Part shown: positions 53,822-62,266 of the stretch, in pieces
Layout of the letters: every line of letters starts with the position of its first letter
How positions within the stretch are numbered: position 1 is the first letter of the stretch
Assembly: GCF_030676415.1 (NCBI RefSeq)
Contig: NZ_JAUUTW010000007.1
Location: 1-64,000 of the forward strand
Source: Peribacillus frigoritolerans
Lineage (GTDB): Bacteria > Bacillota > Bacilli > Bacillales > DSM-1321
Length of the DNA stretch: 64,000 nucleotides
Reading direction: 5' to 3'
The notes under the pieces: generated by a model
The model's input: the letters and a program-made list of their open reading frames with translations, nothing else
Databases searched by the model: none
What the model was told of the DNA's origin: nothing
Position numbers and translations under genes: made by a program

Positions 53822-56095
53822 ATGAATCAAGCAAAATCTGGCAATGAAATCGTACATTTACATACCGTTTCAGCTGGTGAGCTGCAGACACTTTTTGAAA
53901 AAGGAAAACGTGATCAGCTTTCTTGTATCATTTGTCATAAACCAGTGAAATTATTTATTGGAATCCATGAGACACCTTATTTTTATCATAGTGACCCATC
54001 GCAGGGGCCCTGTGAAATGCCAATTTCAGAACCAATAAATGAGGACAAGCCATTAGAATATATGGAACAGAATGGATTTAGGATTCCTACATCACGAACC
54101 ATTACGGAAACAAAAATCATTACCGAACCTTTCCTTAAAAGCCGGCCCATAACCGGCAATCCGAAATATTCAGATAAACCATATGGCCTGGCACAATCAG
54201 AGGAACCATACTTTCAAGAATTATCCTCATCAGGGGTTGTTCTCGATGCAGAGCAACTCAAGGCCGTAATGACGATCGATGGACCCATTCTCGTCCTTTC
54301 AGGAGCAGGCAGCGGGAAAACCCGCGTATTGACGGTACGTACTGCCTACATGCTCACAGTGAAAAAGATTGATCCAAAAAGTATCATGCTGGTAACATTT
54401 ACGGCGAAATCCGCAAAGGAAATGCAGCAGCGTCTGCTCGGCTATCCCTATATGACTCCTTCACTTGTTTCTCAAATCGTTAGCGGGACTTTTCATAGCA
54501 TCTTTTATAAAATCCTGATTTTCCATGAACCAGCCAAATGGCAGCGCGATTTCCTATTGAAGTGGGAGTGGGAAAAAGAAAAGGTATTGAAACAGGCTGG
54601 CAGGGAGCTGGAACTTGATGATAAGGAATTTGCATATGATCAAGCCCTTCAACAAATTGGACTATGGAAAAACTCATTGGCCTTTCCGGAAGATATCCAA
54701 CCTAAGGACGAGTGGGAGAAATCCTGTTTATATCTATATAAGAAATATGAAGAATATAAACAGCAAACAGGGAAGTATGATTTCGATGATATGCTTGTAG
54801 GCTGTTATGTATTTTTAAAAAACCACCCGGATTTTTTAAAGAAATATCAGCAAAGGTTTAACTATTTTTTGGTAGATGAGTTTCAGGATATTAATAAAGT
54901 TCAATATGAATTGATAAAACTCCTTTCTGCTGAATCAAAAAATGTATGTGCGGTTGGAGATGATGATCAATCCATCTATTCATTCCGGGGAAGCGATCCG
55001 AAGTATATTTTGAATTTCAATCATGATTTCCCTCGATCCCAAGTGGTGAAGCTGACGGAGAATTACCGCTCTTCCCATGAAATTGTCGCTACAGCGAACC
55101 GCTTGATCAAGCGCAACCAGAACCGGATGGAGAAAAAGATGAGGGCACAGCATGATTCAGGTAATCCACCTGTTTTATTTTATCCTTATGATGAGGAATT
55201 GGAAGCAACGATGATCGTATCCGATATCCAAGAGAAAATATCAAAGGGGGCAAACCCTGGGGACTTTGCAGTATTGTACAGGACGCACACGATGTCCAGG
55301 GCCATTTTTGAACGGCTAGCCGCTTCCAACTTGCCATTCGTCATTGAAAAGGATGCGGATTCGTTTTATCAGCGCAGGGTCATTCGCGGCATGCTTGCCT
55401 TTATGCGCTTGAGTTTGTTCCCGCATGACAGCAAGGCAGCATCTGATGTTCTTTCCTCCTTATTCTTAAAGCAAAGTATATTACAGGAATTAAAAGCAAT
55501 GACAATATTGCAGGATTGTGATTTCATCGATGCATTTGCTTTTGTTAAGACAGGACATGCTTTTCAAGAACGAAAATTAAAAACGATTCCGGGACAGATC
55601 CGCTCTTTAAAAAATATGTCTCCACTCGTAGCTTTAGAAATCATCGAGAAAGATTTAGGATACCAGGAATATGTAAAAAAACGCGGAAATGATGCGAACC
55701 TGGAAAAAGGGTCCGATGACATCCGTGACTTAAAGGTGGCAGCAAATCGTTTTCCCACCGTCGCCGCTTTCCTTGAACATGTCGATCATATGACTGCGAT
55801 GGTCCAAGAGATTAAACAGCTATCGAAACATTTTAAGGATGCCATACAGCTTACCACCATACACCGTTCCAAAGGGCTTGAATATCAAACCGTTTATGTC
55901 CTTGCTGCTGTCGATGGCAGCATTCCTCATGATTTCGCACTTGAATCTTACCGAAAAGGGGAACTATCCCCTCTTGAAGAGGAAAGACGATTGCTCTATG
56001 TAGCGGCAACCAGGGCTAAAAAGGATCTTTACCTTTCCATCCTGCAAACTAGACGCGGACGGACCGCCCATCCATCACGTTTCCTGAAGCTTTGA
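53822..56095 (+). CDS. yjcD: UvrD/PcrA-like superfamily 1 helicase YjcD
   Basis: A 757-residue helicase, the length of B. subtilis YjcD. The ATG at 53822 has a modest GAGG; the frame is open to 53774. An N-terminal extension (1-135) has CIICHKPVKLF and a later Cys, a possible zinc site. Helicase motifs: I SGAGSGKTR, II LVDEFQDIN, III GDDDQSIYSFRGSDP, IV ENYRSS, V TIHRSKGLEYQTV, VI YVAATRAKKDLYL. It unwinds DNA in repair; its place in sporulation is unknown. Confidence 0.9.
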   Translation: MNQAKSGNEIVHLHTVSAGELQTLFEKGKRDQLSCIICHKPVKLFIGIHETPYFYHSDPSQGPCEMPISEPINEDKPLEYMEQNGFRIPTSRTITETKIITEPFLKSRPITGNPKYSDKPYGLAQSEEPYFQELSSSGVVLDAEQLKAVMTIDGPILVLSGAGSGKTRVLTVRTAYMLTVKKIDPKSIMLVTFTAKSAKEMQQRLLGYPYMTPSLVSQIVSGTFHSIFYKILIFHEPAKWQRDFLLKWEWEKEKVLKQAGRELELDDKEFAYDQALQQIGLWKNSLAFPEDIQPKDEWEKSCLYLYKKYEEYKQQTGKYDFDDMLVGCYVFLKNHPDFLKKYQQRFNYFLVDEFQDINKVQYELIKLLSAESKNVCAVGDDDQSIYSFRGSDPKYILNFNHDFPRSQVVKLTENYRSSHEIVATANRLIKRNQNRMEKKMRAQHDSGNPPVLFYPYDEELEATMIVSDIQEKISKGANPGDFAVLYRTHTMSRAIFERLAASNLPFVIEKDADSFYQRRVIRGMLAFMRLSLFPHDSKAASDVLSSLFLKQSILQELKAMTILQDCDFIDAFAFVKTGHAFQERKLKTIPGQIRSLKNMSPLVALEIIEKDLGYQEYVKKRGNDANLEKGSDDIRDLKVAANRFPTVAAFLEHVDHMTAMVQEIKQLSKHFKDAIQLTTIHRSKGLEYQTVYVLAAVDGSIPHDFALESYRKGELSPLEEERRLLYVAATRAKKDLYLSILQTRRGRTAHPSRFLKL

Positions 56096-56147
56096 CCAAA
56101 AGCTGATGCTATCCATCTTTGGAAATGGAAGGAAAAACAAAATGAGT

Positions 56148-56446
56148 TTCGGAATGGTCTCATTCCGAATCCCTTTCACGACTTTACCAAGGGAATTATT
56201 ACCATGATTTTAAAACAAGACTTGGTTATACTCCATGATTTTTTTACTGTTTTATACCCTTACTGGATTGAAGAAATTTGCGACACTCCTGCCGAATAAC
56301 TGGCAACCGAGACCCTACTAGATGCTTGCTTTGATGCGGCTTGGCAGACAGTCGGCGGAAAGGGAGCGGATTTCTAAAATCCACTACAAATTTTTAAAAA
56401 TAAAAAAACTGCAGGCAAACTCGCTTTTCTTCGAGTTTGTCTACAG
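56148..56446 (+). repeat. dispersed intergenic repeat, copy B
   Basis: About 300 bases matching 26588-26853 in reverse complement. Blocks in order: CGGAATGGTC, CCATGATTTTAAAACAAGAC, AAATTTGCGACACTCCTGCC, GGCTTGGCAGAC with GTCGGCGGAAAGGGAGCGG, and the hairpin arms GCAAACTCGCTTTTCTTCGA. It follows the yjcD stop codon and precedes a terminator, the same arrangement as copy A. Confidence 0.8.
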
Positions 56447-56449
56447 TCT

Positions 56450-56478
56450 GAAGGCCTGCATGATTGCAGGCCTTTTTT
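56450..56478 (+). terminator. terminator after repeat copy B
   Basis: Stem AGGCCTGCA/TGCAGGCCT (loop TGAT) and TTTTTT; its end touches the spoVIF stop codon of the other strand. Confidence 0.85.
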
Positions 56479-56732
56479 CACTTTTTATTTATCATATTGG
56501 ATAACGTCCCGAAATCGAGTTTATTCCCTTCAGCTACGATGGAATGAACGATTTTATCTTCCGTTTCCTTATCGACCGGTTTATTCGCTATTTTTGAAAC
56601 GCGCTTAATAACGTTTCTAACAGTTGTTTCATCTTTGAAGTTGGCTCCTTGCAGCGAGTTTGCCAATTCTAATACATCTTTCATATTTACGCCGGTTTTA
56701 CCTTCTATGTTTTTAAAAAAGTTATTATCCAT
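56478..56732 (-). CDS. spoVIF: stage VI sporulation protein F
   Basis: An 84-residue protein matching SpoVIF (YjcC): MDNNFFKNIEGKTGVNMKDV, ETTVRNVIKRVSKIANKPVD and KIVHSIV. In B. subtilis it acts with GerE in assembling the coat and in germination. It lies next to yjcD in convergent orientation, close to the B. subtilis arrangement. AGGGGCTTAGG-type site precedes the ATG. Confidence 0.88.
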   Translation of the reverse strand: MDNNFFKNIEGKTGVNMKDVLELANSLQGANFKDETTVRNVIKRVSKIANKPVDKETEDKIVHSIVAEGNKLDFGTLSNMINKK

Positions 56733-56799
56733 ACCTAAGCCCCTCCCTTTTCTGTACCTATCCTATGGCATTATCAGAAAAAGGTGCTAGGCCCATACA

Positions 56800-56845
56800 A
56801 AAAAAATAAATGGAATAGGCTTCTTCTGCCTATTCCATTTACTTT
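56800..56845 (-). terminator. terminator after yjcZ-like gene
   Basis: Perfect stem AAATGGAATAGGC/GCCTATTCCATTT then ATTTTTTTT on the minus strand. Confidence 0.9.
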
Positions 56846-56996
56846 AGCAGAAAGAAGCCCCTACAATGATCAATAGGATAAATAATACAACGATTATCGC
56901 GAAAGTAGAACCGCCGCCACCGTATCCACCGCCATAACCGCCGCCGTATCCATAACCGCTGCCGCCACAACAACCGTAGCCACCAAAACCAAACAT
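56844..56996 (-). CDS. YjcZ family sporulation protein
   Basis: A 50-residue protein, start ATG 56996 with AGGTGATAGAG upstream. The first 30 residues are Gly/Tyr-rich ([20 protein letters not shown]) and the rest is a hydrophobic segment ending in GASFC, exactly the YjcZ pattern. These are small spore membrane or coat proteins of unknown function. It lies between spoVIF and the spoVA group. Confidence 0.88.
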   Translation of the reverse strand: MFGFGGYGCCGGSGYGYGGGYGGGYGGGGSTFAIIVVLFILLIIVGASFC

Positions 56997-57099
56997 ACTC
57001 TATCACCTCGCTCTCGCTAAAGCTTACTGATAACATATGTAGGTCTGGACAAATATGTATAGGCCATGTCCTATTCCAGTGCTGCCTATTTCGCTTATT

Positions 57100-57456
57100 T
57101 TATCCTTTTGGTCTGAAAACCAAAGCTCCGATGAATCCAAAGACGATTGCTGCAGAGATACCGGAACTCGTAATTTCAAACATACCTGTCAGTACGCCAA
57201 CGAGACCATGTTTTTCCGATTCCATCATTGCCCCGTTCACTAGCGAGTTCCCAAACGAAACGATCGGGACGGTTGCCCCAGCACCGGCAAAGTCAACAAG
57301 CGGTTCATATAAATCAAATCCGCCTAGAACAGCTCCTATTACAACGAACAAGCTTAACGTATGTGCTGGTGTCAGCTTAGCAACATCGAAAAGAAGCTGG
57401 CCGACTACACAGATCAAGCCACCGATGACAAAGGCCCAAAAAAACATTGCTAACAT
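57100..57456 (-). CDS. spoVAE: stage V sporulation protein AE (SpoVAEb type)
   Basis: A 118-residue membrane protein with four hydrophobic segments. The core [20 protein letters not shown] and its relation to SpoVAC by internal similarity (GGAGSAVPVTGFGNAV in SpoVAC) are the family hallmarks. With SpoVAC and SpoVAD it moves dipicolinic acid across the inner spore membrane. AAGGAGAG precedes the ATG and the gene follows spoVAD by 16 bases. Confidence 0.9.
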   Translation of the reverse strand: MLAMFFWAFVIGGLICVVGQLLFDVAKLTPAHTLSLFVVIGAVLGGFDLYEPLVDFAGAGATVPIVSFGNSLVNGAMMESEKHGLVGVLTGMFEITSSGISAAIVFGFIGALVFRPKG

Positions 57457-57472
57457 CGAAATCTCTCCTTTT

Positions 57473-58498
57473 TCATGAATTCATCCCATATTCAATGGCT
57501 ACCGCATGGGCAATGCACGGAATCGTATCTTTTTGCTGGACGGATAGCGGTGACAATAATGCTCCTGTTGCAACGAGCAGGATTTTTTTATATTTACCAG
57601 AAATCATTTCATTTAGTATATGACCGTATAAAACCACTGCCGAACAACCCGCACCGCTCCCTCCAGCCAAAACAGGCTGGTCCTTTTTAAAAATCATCAA
57701 TCCGCAATCCTTGAATTTTTCCTGGTTGATATCACAGCCCTTTTGCTTTAATAAGTCAATGGCTGTCTCCCTCCCTATTTGACCTAAATCACCTGTAATG
57801 ATGAAATCGTAATCATCCGGGGTCAAACCAGTATCTTTAAAATGGGACAGAATCGTATCGGCGGCCGCCGGGGCCATCGCTCCCCCCATATTGAAAGGAT
57901 CTTTCAATCCCATGTCAATGACCTTTCCGATAGTGGCCGAGACAATATGGGGAAATTCCCCTTGCTTGCTGCCATTAGGAGCAACCAGCGCCACCCCCGC
58001 TCCTGTTATCGTCCATTGGGCTGTAGGTGGTTTTTGCCCTCCATATTCAGTTGGATAGCGAAATTGTTTTTCAACAGCTGCATTGTGGCTTGATGCACCT
58101 GTCAACACATAGTTAGCCCCGCCATAATTGGTGATGAAGGCAGCTAGAGCAAGCCCCTCCATCGATGTGGAACAGGCTCCAAACAAGCCGAAATATGGAA
58201 TTCCATTGGTTCTGGCTGCAAAGCTTGTCGGTGTAACCTGATTGATTAAATCACCCGCCAAGAAAAATTGTACCTGCTCCTTGTCGATCTTTCCTTTCTC
58301 CAATGCAAGCTCAACCGCTTTCTCCATCAAATGTCGATGAGCCTTCTCATATGAATCCTGCTCCATCCACAAATCATCGTATAGAATATCGAAGTCACCC
58401 GCGATTTCCCCATTTGCTTCAAATGGCCCTCCTGTTACCCCTGTTTCCAAGATGATCGGTTTATTGGTGAACATCCATGTTTGTTTTCCCTTTAACAC
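57473..58498 (-). CDS. spoVAD: stage V sporulation protein AD
   Basis: A 341-residue thiolase-fold protein that binds dipicolinic acid. [36 protein letters not shown] and [18 protein letters not shown] are intact. It starts at GTG 58498, 3 bases after the spoVAC stop. It sits on the outer face of the inner membrane and works with SpoVAC and SpoVAE during DPA uptake and release. Confidence 0.92.
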   Translation of the reverse strand: MLKGKQTWMFTNKPIILETGVTGGPFEANGEIAGDFDILYDDLWMEQDSYEKAHRHLMEKAVELALEKGKIDKEQVQFFLAGDLINQVTPTSFAARTNGIPYFGLFGACSTSMEGLALAAFITNYGGANYVLTGASSHNAAVEKQFRYPTEYGGQKPPTAQWTITGAGVALVAPNGSKQGEFPHIVSATIGKVIDMGLKDPFNMGGAMAPAAADTILSHFKDTGLTPDDYDFIITGDLGQIGRETAIDLLKQKGCDINQEKFKDCGLMIFKKDQPVLAGGSGAGCSAVVLYGHILNEMISGKYKKILLVATGALLSPLSVQQKDTIPCIAHAVAIEYGMNS

Positions 58499-58501
58499 CG
58501 C

Positions 58502-58972
58502 TTAGCCCCCAATCATTAGATAAATCGTTTTTATCAACGCCACGACAAAGGCTGAAAATACTCCAAATAAAATAACCGATCCGGCCAATTTAAACATATT
58601 GGATCCAACACCAAGTACAAAACCTTCCGTCCGATGTTCGATTGCTGCCGAAATGACTGCGTTACCGAATCCAGTAACAGGGACGGCACTACCTGCTCCG
58701 CCAAACTGGCCAATGCGGTCGTAAAACCCGAAACCGGTCATCAAAAGGGCAAGAAACACCATGGTAGCCGTTGTCGGACCTCCGGCTGTCTGTTCCGTAA
58801 AGTTGAAAAAATAAATATAAAAGTAGGAAATGGCTTGTCCCACTATGCAGAAAATCCCACCTACTAAGAAGGCTTTCAAACAATTCTTCATTATTGGTCT
58901 TTTAATTTCATGCTTTCCTTGGAGCTCTTGATACGCATCCTGCTGTGGGGTCGTTTTTTCCTTGCCACTCAT
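58502..58972 (-). CDS. spoVAC: stage V sporulation protein AC
   Basis: A 156-residue membrane protein with four or five hydrophobic segments. A hydrophilic N-terminus is followed by NCLKAFLVGGIFCIVGQAIS, GFYDRIGQFGGAGSAVPVTG and NMFKLAGSVILFGV. SpoVAC acts as the mechanosensitive DPA channel in B. subtilis. AGAGG precedes the ATG. It follows the YhcN/YlaJ lipoprotein gene by 17 bases. Confidence 0.92.
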   Translation of the reverse strand: MSGKEKTTPQQDAYQELQGKHEIKRPIMKNCLKAFLVGGIFCIVGQAISYFYIYFFNFTEQTAGGPTTATMVFLALLMTGFGFYDRIGQFGGAGSAVPVTGFGNAVISAAIEHRTEGFVLGVGSNMFKLAGSVILFGVFSAFVVALIKTIYLMIGG

Positions 58973-58989
58973 AGTGCTGAACCTCTCTT

Positions 58990-59487
58990 CTAAATTAATT
59001 CTTTTTGAAGTTCTTCAATTTCCTTGAATTTCTTCCTTGCCTTTTTCTCGGGTACATCTTTTTCCTTGAGTAACTCGTTCAATCTTACAGATTCCAAAAA
59101 GATTTTATAATCGCTTGATACGATGAAATCATTTTTGGGAAACTTCTCTTCCAGATTTTCAGTCACCGTCTTTTCAATTTTCTTCATATGAAAACGTTGT
59201 AAGTGCTTAACTTTATAAGCGACGATAATCTTTTTCCCATTTTTCACCACGATCACGTCATAGATGGTGTCTTCATTAGCAACTGTTTCCTTGACCTTTG
59301 AGATCAGTCCCTTCTCATCCTTCTCATCCATTCCATTAATGATATCCATCGGTTCAGGATTCGTACGTTTAATCATTGCTAAATTCTCCGTTTTTCCATC
59401 ATTCTGATTGTTGCATGCAGTAAGCACACACAAAACAACTATAAAAACCAGCCAGCTGCCCTTAAAATATCTTCCTTGTCTGAACAT
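58990..59487 (-). CDS. YhcN/YlaJ family sporulation lipoprotein
   Basis: A 165-residue lipoprotein with a hydrophobic leader and lipobox (VLTAC, Cys about 25). The body follows the YhcN/YlaJ pattern: KVKETVANEDTIYDVIVVKN, KIIVAYKVKHLQRFHMKKIE and LEEKFPKNDFIVSSDYKIFL. Such genes regularly precede spoVAC in spoVA2-type operons; they sit in the spore inner membrane with an unknown role in germination. Confidence 0.82.
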   Translation of the reverse strand: MFRQGRYFKGSWLVFIVVLCVLTACNNQNDGKTENLAMIKRTNPEPMDIINGMDEKDEKGLISKVKETVANEDTIYDVIVVKNGKKIIVAYKVKHLQRFHMKKIEKTVTENLEEKFPKNDFIVSSDYKIFLESVRLNELLKEKDVPEKKARKKFKEIEELQKELI

Positions 59488-59566
59488 AGAATCACATCCT
59501 AATTTATCGTTCTATTGTTATTTTCTTGTTTATCTGTTTTTTTATGAATGGTAGGATTAGGAAATG

Positions 59567-59598
59567 AAAAAACCTTTCCAAATGGAAAGGTTTATTTA
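59567..59598 (-). terminator. terminator after the 37-residue gene
   Basis: Perfect stem AAACCTTTCC/GGAAAGGTTT with a 4-base loop, then TTTTTTC on the minus strand. Confidence 0.85.
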
Positions 59599-59599
59599 C

Positions 59600-59713
59600 T
59601 CAATAGCCTTTATTTTTATTGTTATTATTACAGCCACAGTCTTTCTTGATTTTGATTGGCTGATCTTTTTTCATCGGTTTAGCATATGCCCATGGATTCT
59701 GTTTCTGATTCAA
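59600..59713 (-). CDS. 37-residue small protein (putative sporulation peptide)
   Basis: Starts at TTG 59713 with AAAGGAGG 8 bases upstream and ends TGA 59600-59602, directly before a terminator. The product begins MNQKQNPWAYAKPMKKDQ and ends KDCGCNNNNKNKGY, with a Cys-Gly-Cys motif and an Asn/Lys tail. The perfect RBS, the spacing and the dedicated terminator are strong evidence for a real gene despite its size. It lies between yjcA and the yhcN-spoVAC group. No family is recognised. Confidence 0.68.
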   Translation of the reverse strand: MNQKQNPWAYAKPMKKDQPIKIKKDCGCNNNNKNKGY

Positions 59714-59776
59714 TTTATGACTCCTCCTTTAAGATCTATATCATACTATATGAACGAAGAGACAAGTTGTTTCCAA

Positions 59777-60142
59777 TCAGATGTCCATAATTTTGCTGAT
59801 TATGACCTCAATAATTGCTCCTACTGCTGCTACGGCAAGGATTAATATCAGTACGTCGCTTATAAACCAATGTTGGATATAAAGGAAAACCAGAAAAAGG
59901 CTGACCCAGACACCCACGCACCAAAAACAGCTTAGCAATTGTCCAAACCAGCCAAGCAAGCCCTTTTCCTTGGGCATTAAAAATATTTCCACATCTCCTT
60001 CTTCATTTTTTTCTTCTATCTCTCTAAAAAAGGGGCGGCGTAGCGGCTCCATGATTTTATCGAAAACGATCAAGCGTGTCAGCCTGAATGAAGCCAAGCC
60101 TAATATTATAAATAAGGTGAATTCATTTTGTGGGAGAAACAT
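59777..60142 (-). CDS. yjcA: DUF1360 membrane protein YjcA
   Basis: A 121-residue protein with three hydrophobic segments, FIILGLASFRLTRLIVFDKI near the start, CFWCVGVWVSLFLVFLY in the middle and an Ile/Ala-rich end, the DUF1360 pattern of B. subtilis YjcA. It is sporulation-associated in B. subtilis. It follows cotO by 14 bases. Confidence 0.85.
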   Translation of the reverse strand: MFLPQNEFTLFIILGLASFRLTRLIVFDKIMEPLRRPFFREIEEKNEEGDVEIFLMPKEKGLLGWFGQLLSCFWCVGVWVSLFLVFLYIQHWFISDVLILILAVAAVGAIIEVIISKIMDI

Positions 60143-60156
60143 CTAATATTGCTCCT

Positions 60157-60735
60157 TCACTTGGATTCTTCAATTATTTTGGCATCGATAATATCCGGCA
60201 GACCCACGAAACGGGTATGGTTCCCTCTTTTAATCTTCACTGATTCCCCCTTCATTCCCAACACATGAAATTGAAGTGTTTCTCCGTTTATAACAGCCTC
60301 ACATAATGGCTTTGGAAAACCTTGATGATTGGAAAGGCGGGAAATGATATCGCGAGAAGATTCTTTCTTCTCCACCTTTTTCCTTTTTCTCTTAACCGGC
60401 TTTGCGTTTTCCTGTTCTGTTTTTCCAGGGTGTTCAGGGTGTTCCATTTGTTCAACCGGAGTTTGCTCAGGAACATACTGTTCGGTGATTTTCCTTAATC
60501 CCGTTATCTCTTTTTCAATTTCCTTCATGGCATCATAAACACCAAATTCACGTTTCACTTTTTCGATTTTTTCTTCTTTAAGCTCATCTTCCTGAAGTTC
60601 CGGCTCAACGCTGTCTTGAGGTGTATCTTTTTTCGTTCGAAAATCACTTTGCATATTCCCATGCTGATCTGATATTTTTGCTTGATCGACATATAAAAGT
60701 GGTTTGGATTCCTTATTGCCATTTTTCTCTGACAT
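60157..60735 (-). CDS. cotO: spore coat protein CotO
   Basis: A 192-residue coat morphogenetic protein (YjbX). A variable acidic/charged N-terminal part with a coiled coil (residues 55-80), a Lys-rich linker (KPVKRKRKKVEKKESS) and the conserved C-terminal domain DIISRLSNHQGFPKPLCEAV, GLPDIIDAKIIEE. CotO guides the outer coat and crust. It lies between fabI and yjcA as in B. subtilis. AAGGAG lies 9 bases before the ATG. Confidence 0.85.
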   Translation of the reverse strand: MSEKNGNKESKPLLYVDQAKISDQHGNMQSDFRTKKDTPQDSVEPELQEDELKEEKIEKVKREFGVYDAMKEIEKEITGLRKITEQYVPEQTPVEQMEHPEHPGKTEQENAKPVKRKRKKVEKKESSRDIISRLSNHQGFPKPLCEAVINGETLQFHVLGMKGESVKIKRGNHTRFVGLPDIIDAKIIEESK

Positions 60736-60746
60736 GAAAACACTCC

Positions 60747-61061
60747 TTAATATTTCAGAATATCCACAGATTGCAGCTGCTCCAACTGATATTGGACAAC
60801 TTTTTTCCCGAATTTATGCCTTATGAACAAACTGGATTCTTTTTTTTGTTCCAATTTCCCGAACAGTGTACGGTTATTGATGATGAACTTACAAACAGGC
60901 TTAGGTGCAAATGCTGGAAGTCGGGACAATAGCTCCACCAATTCCTCGGCAGTATATGAAGTGCTGATATTTTTTTGATTCAAATTAATATGTCTCTTCA
61001 GCGGATTGTGTAAGGTTTGTTTTCCAACAGCACAAGGCAGACCAACTTTCTTCACGTCCAT
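60747..61061 (-). CDS. CotO C-terminal-domain paralogue
   Basis: A 104-residue protein directly ahead of cotO (11-base gap). Its middle, LVELLSRLPAFAPKPVCKFI followed by INNRTLFGKL and a closing QLEQLQSVDIL, matches the CotO C-terminal domain (ISRLSN...PKPLCE.VING..L). It appears to be a shortened duplicate of cotO without the variable N-terminal part. AGGAGGGG lies before the ATG. Confidence 0.72.
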   Translation of the reverse strand: MDVKKVGLPCAVGKQTLHNPLKRHINLNQKNISTSYTAEELVELLSRLPAFAPKPVCKFIINNRTLFGKLEQKKESSLFIRHKFGKKVVQYQLEQLQSVDILKY

Positions 61062-61322
61062 GATGCCCCTCCTTCTTTTTCACGAATAGGGTTGAAAGCA
61101 GGTTTATGCTGACTCTCCCAAACAATGAATATCAGCTCTATGTATCATTTATATGAAATTTACCCTTCATTATGCTGGAGATGTGCCACTCCTTAAAAAA
61201 AGACATCAATCTTGGGTTTGTTGGCGATTAGTGGAGAAAACTAAAACATTTGAAGTTGAAAAAGGTGAAAAGATTACAATTGGGGATGTAGCAATTGAAG
61301 ATACTGCAGAGTGGACAATCAA

Positions 61323-61357
61323 CAAAAAAGGGGACCGATATCGGTCCCCTTCTTTTA
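61323..61357 (-). terminator. terminator after fabI
   Basis: Perfect palindrome GGGGACCGATATCGGTCCCC with A/T runs, directly beyond the fabI stop. Confidence 0.9.
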
Positions 61358-61360
61358 CTG

Positions 61361-62134
61361 TCATCCGATTATATGGTAACCAGAATCCACATGGATATTT
61401 TCCCCGGTAATTCCGCGGGACATGTCACTTAATAAAAATACTGCCGTATCCCCTACTTCTTCAGGAGTGGTTGTGCGACGGAGCGGTGCTTCTTCCTCAA
61501 TCTTCTTTAAAATTGTGTTGAAGTCACGTACACCTTTAGCGGATAAGGTACGGATTGGTCCGGCTGAAATTGCATTCACTCGGATGTTATCTTTGCCAAG
61601 ATCACTTGACAGGTAACGGACATTGGCTTCAAGTGAAGCCTTCGCCACTCCCATTACATTATAATTTGGCATGACCCGTTCACCGCCAAGATACGTCATT
61701 GTGACAATGCTGCCACCTTCCGGCATGATTTCCTTCGCCGCTTTAGCTACAGCCGTTAAGGAGAATGAACTAATATTATGGGCAAGCAAGAACCCTTCAC
61801 GGCTCGTGTTGACGAACTCACCGTCCAGCTCTTCCTTATTAGCAAATGCGATACTGTGTGCCACGCCATGAATGATACCCGTTTCTTCCTTAATCGTCGC
61901 AAAACATTTTTCAATGCTTTCATCCTTCGTTACATCACATTGTAAAATGATGGAAGGCTCCCCATCCAATGTAGAAGATAGTTCCCTAACGCTTTTTTCC
62001 GTACGGTCTTTTCCGTAAGTGAATATCAGCTTTGCACCTGCTTTATGTAAGGAACGGGCAACTCCCCATGCAATACTTCTTTTATTCGCTACACCCATTA
62101 TGACAAACGTTTTTCCTTCTAATGAAAAAGTCAT
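61361..62134 (-). CDS. fabI: enoyl-[acyl-carrier-protein] reductase FabI
   Basis: A 257-residue NADH-dependent enoyl-ACP reductase. MGVANKRSIAWGVARSL is the cofactor site of FabI; the Tyr-x6-Lys active site is YNVMGVAKASLE (about residue 157), preceded by TYLGGERVMP. It makes the last reduction in each fatty acid elongation cycle. AGGAGG lies 10 bases before the ATG and a FapR operator is upstream, so malonyl-CoA level controls it. Confidence 0.95.
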   Translation of the reverse strand: MTFSLEGKTFVIMGVANKRSIAWGVARSLHKAGAKLIFTYGKDRTEKSVRELSSTLDGEPSIILQCDVTKDESIEKCFATIKEETGIIHGVAHSIAFANKEELDGEFVNTSREGFLLAHNISSFSLTAVAKAAKEIMPEGGSIVTMTYLGGERVMPNYNVMGVAKASLEANVRYLSSDLGKDNIRVNAISAGPIRTLSAKGVRDFNTILKKIEEEAPLRRTTTPEEVGDTAVFLLSDMSRGITGENIHVDSGYHIIG

Positions 62135-62165
62135 CGTATGTGACCTCCTATTTTAATACAAGTTA

Positions 62166-62182
62166 TTAGTACCTGCTACTAA
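62166..62182 (-). promoter_or_regulatory. FapR operator upstream of fabI
   Basis: TTAGTACCTGCTACTAA matches the 17-bp FapR consensus TTAGTACCTRGTACTAA (15 or 16 positions), 32 bases from the fabI start. FapR represses fatty acid genes until malonyl-CoA rises. Confidence 0.85.
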
Positions 62183-62266
62183 TGACAGTATATCAAAATT
62201 CCTTTGATAAAAACACCGTTTTCTAAAGTCCTCAGGGAATAACCCTCCAAGAGGGCCTTCTTTGAC

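Noticed and set aside
59564-59845. Plus-strand 93-codon frame between yhcN-like gene and yjcA
   Set aside because: It lies opposite the better supported 37-residue minus-strand gene and its terminator, and has no RBS.
61153-61410. Plus-strand frame of 85 codons between the CotO paralogue and fabI
   Set aside because: It has no RBS and runs through the fabI terminator into the fabI 3' end. The first 60 residues look somewhat protein-like, so it may be a gene remnant, but I cannot support a gene.
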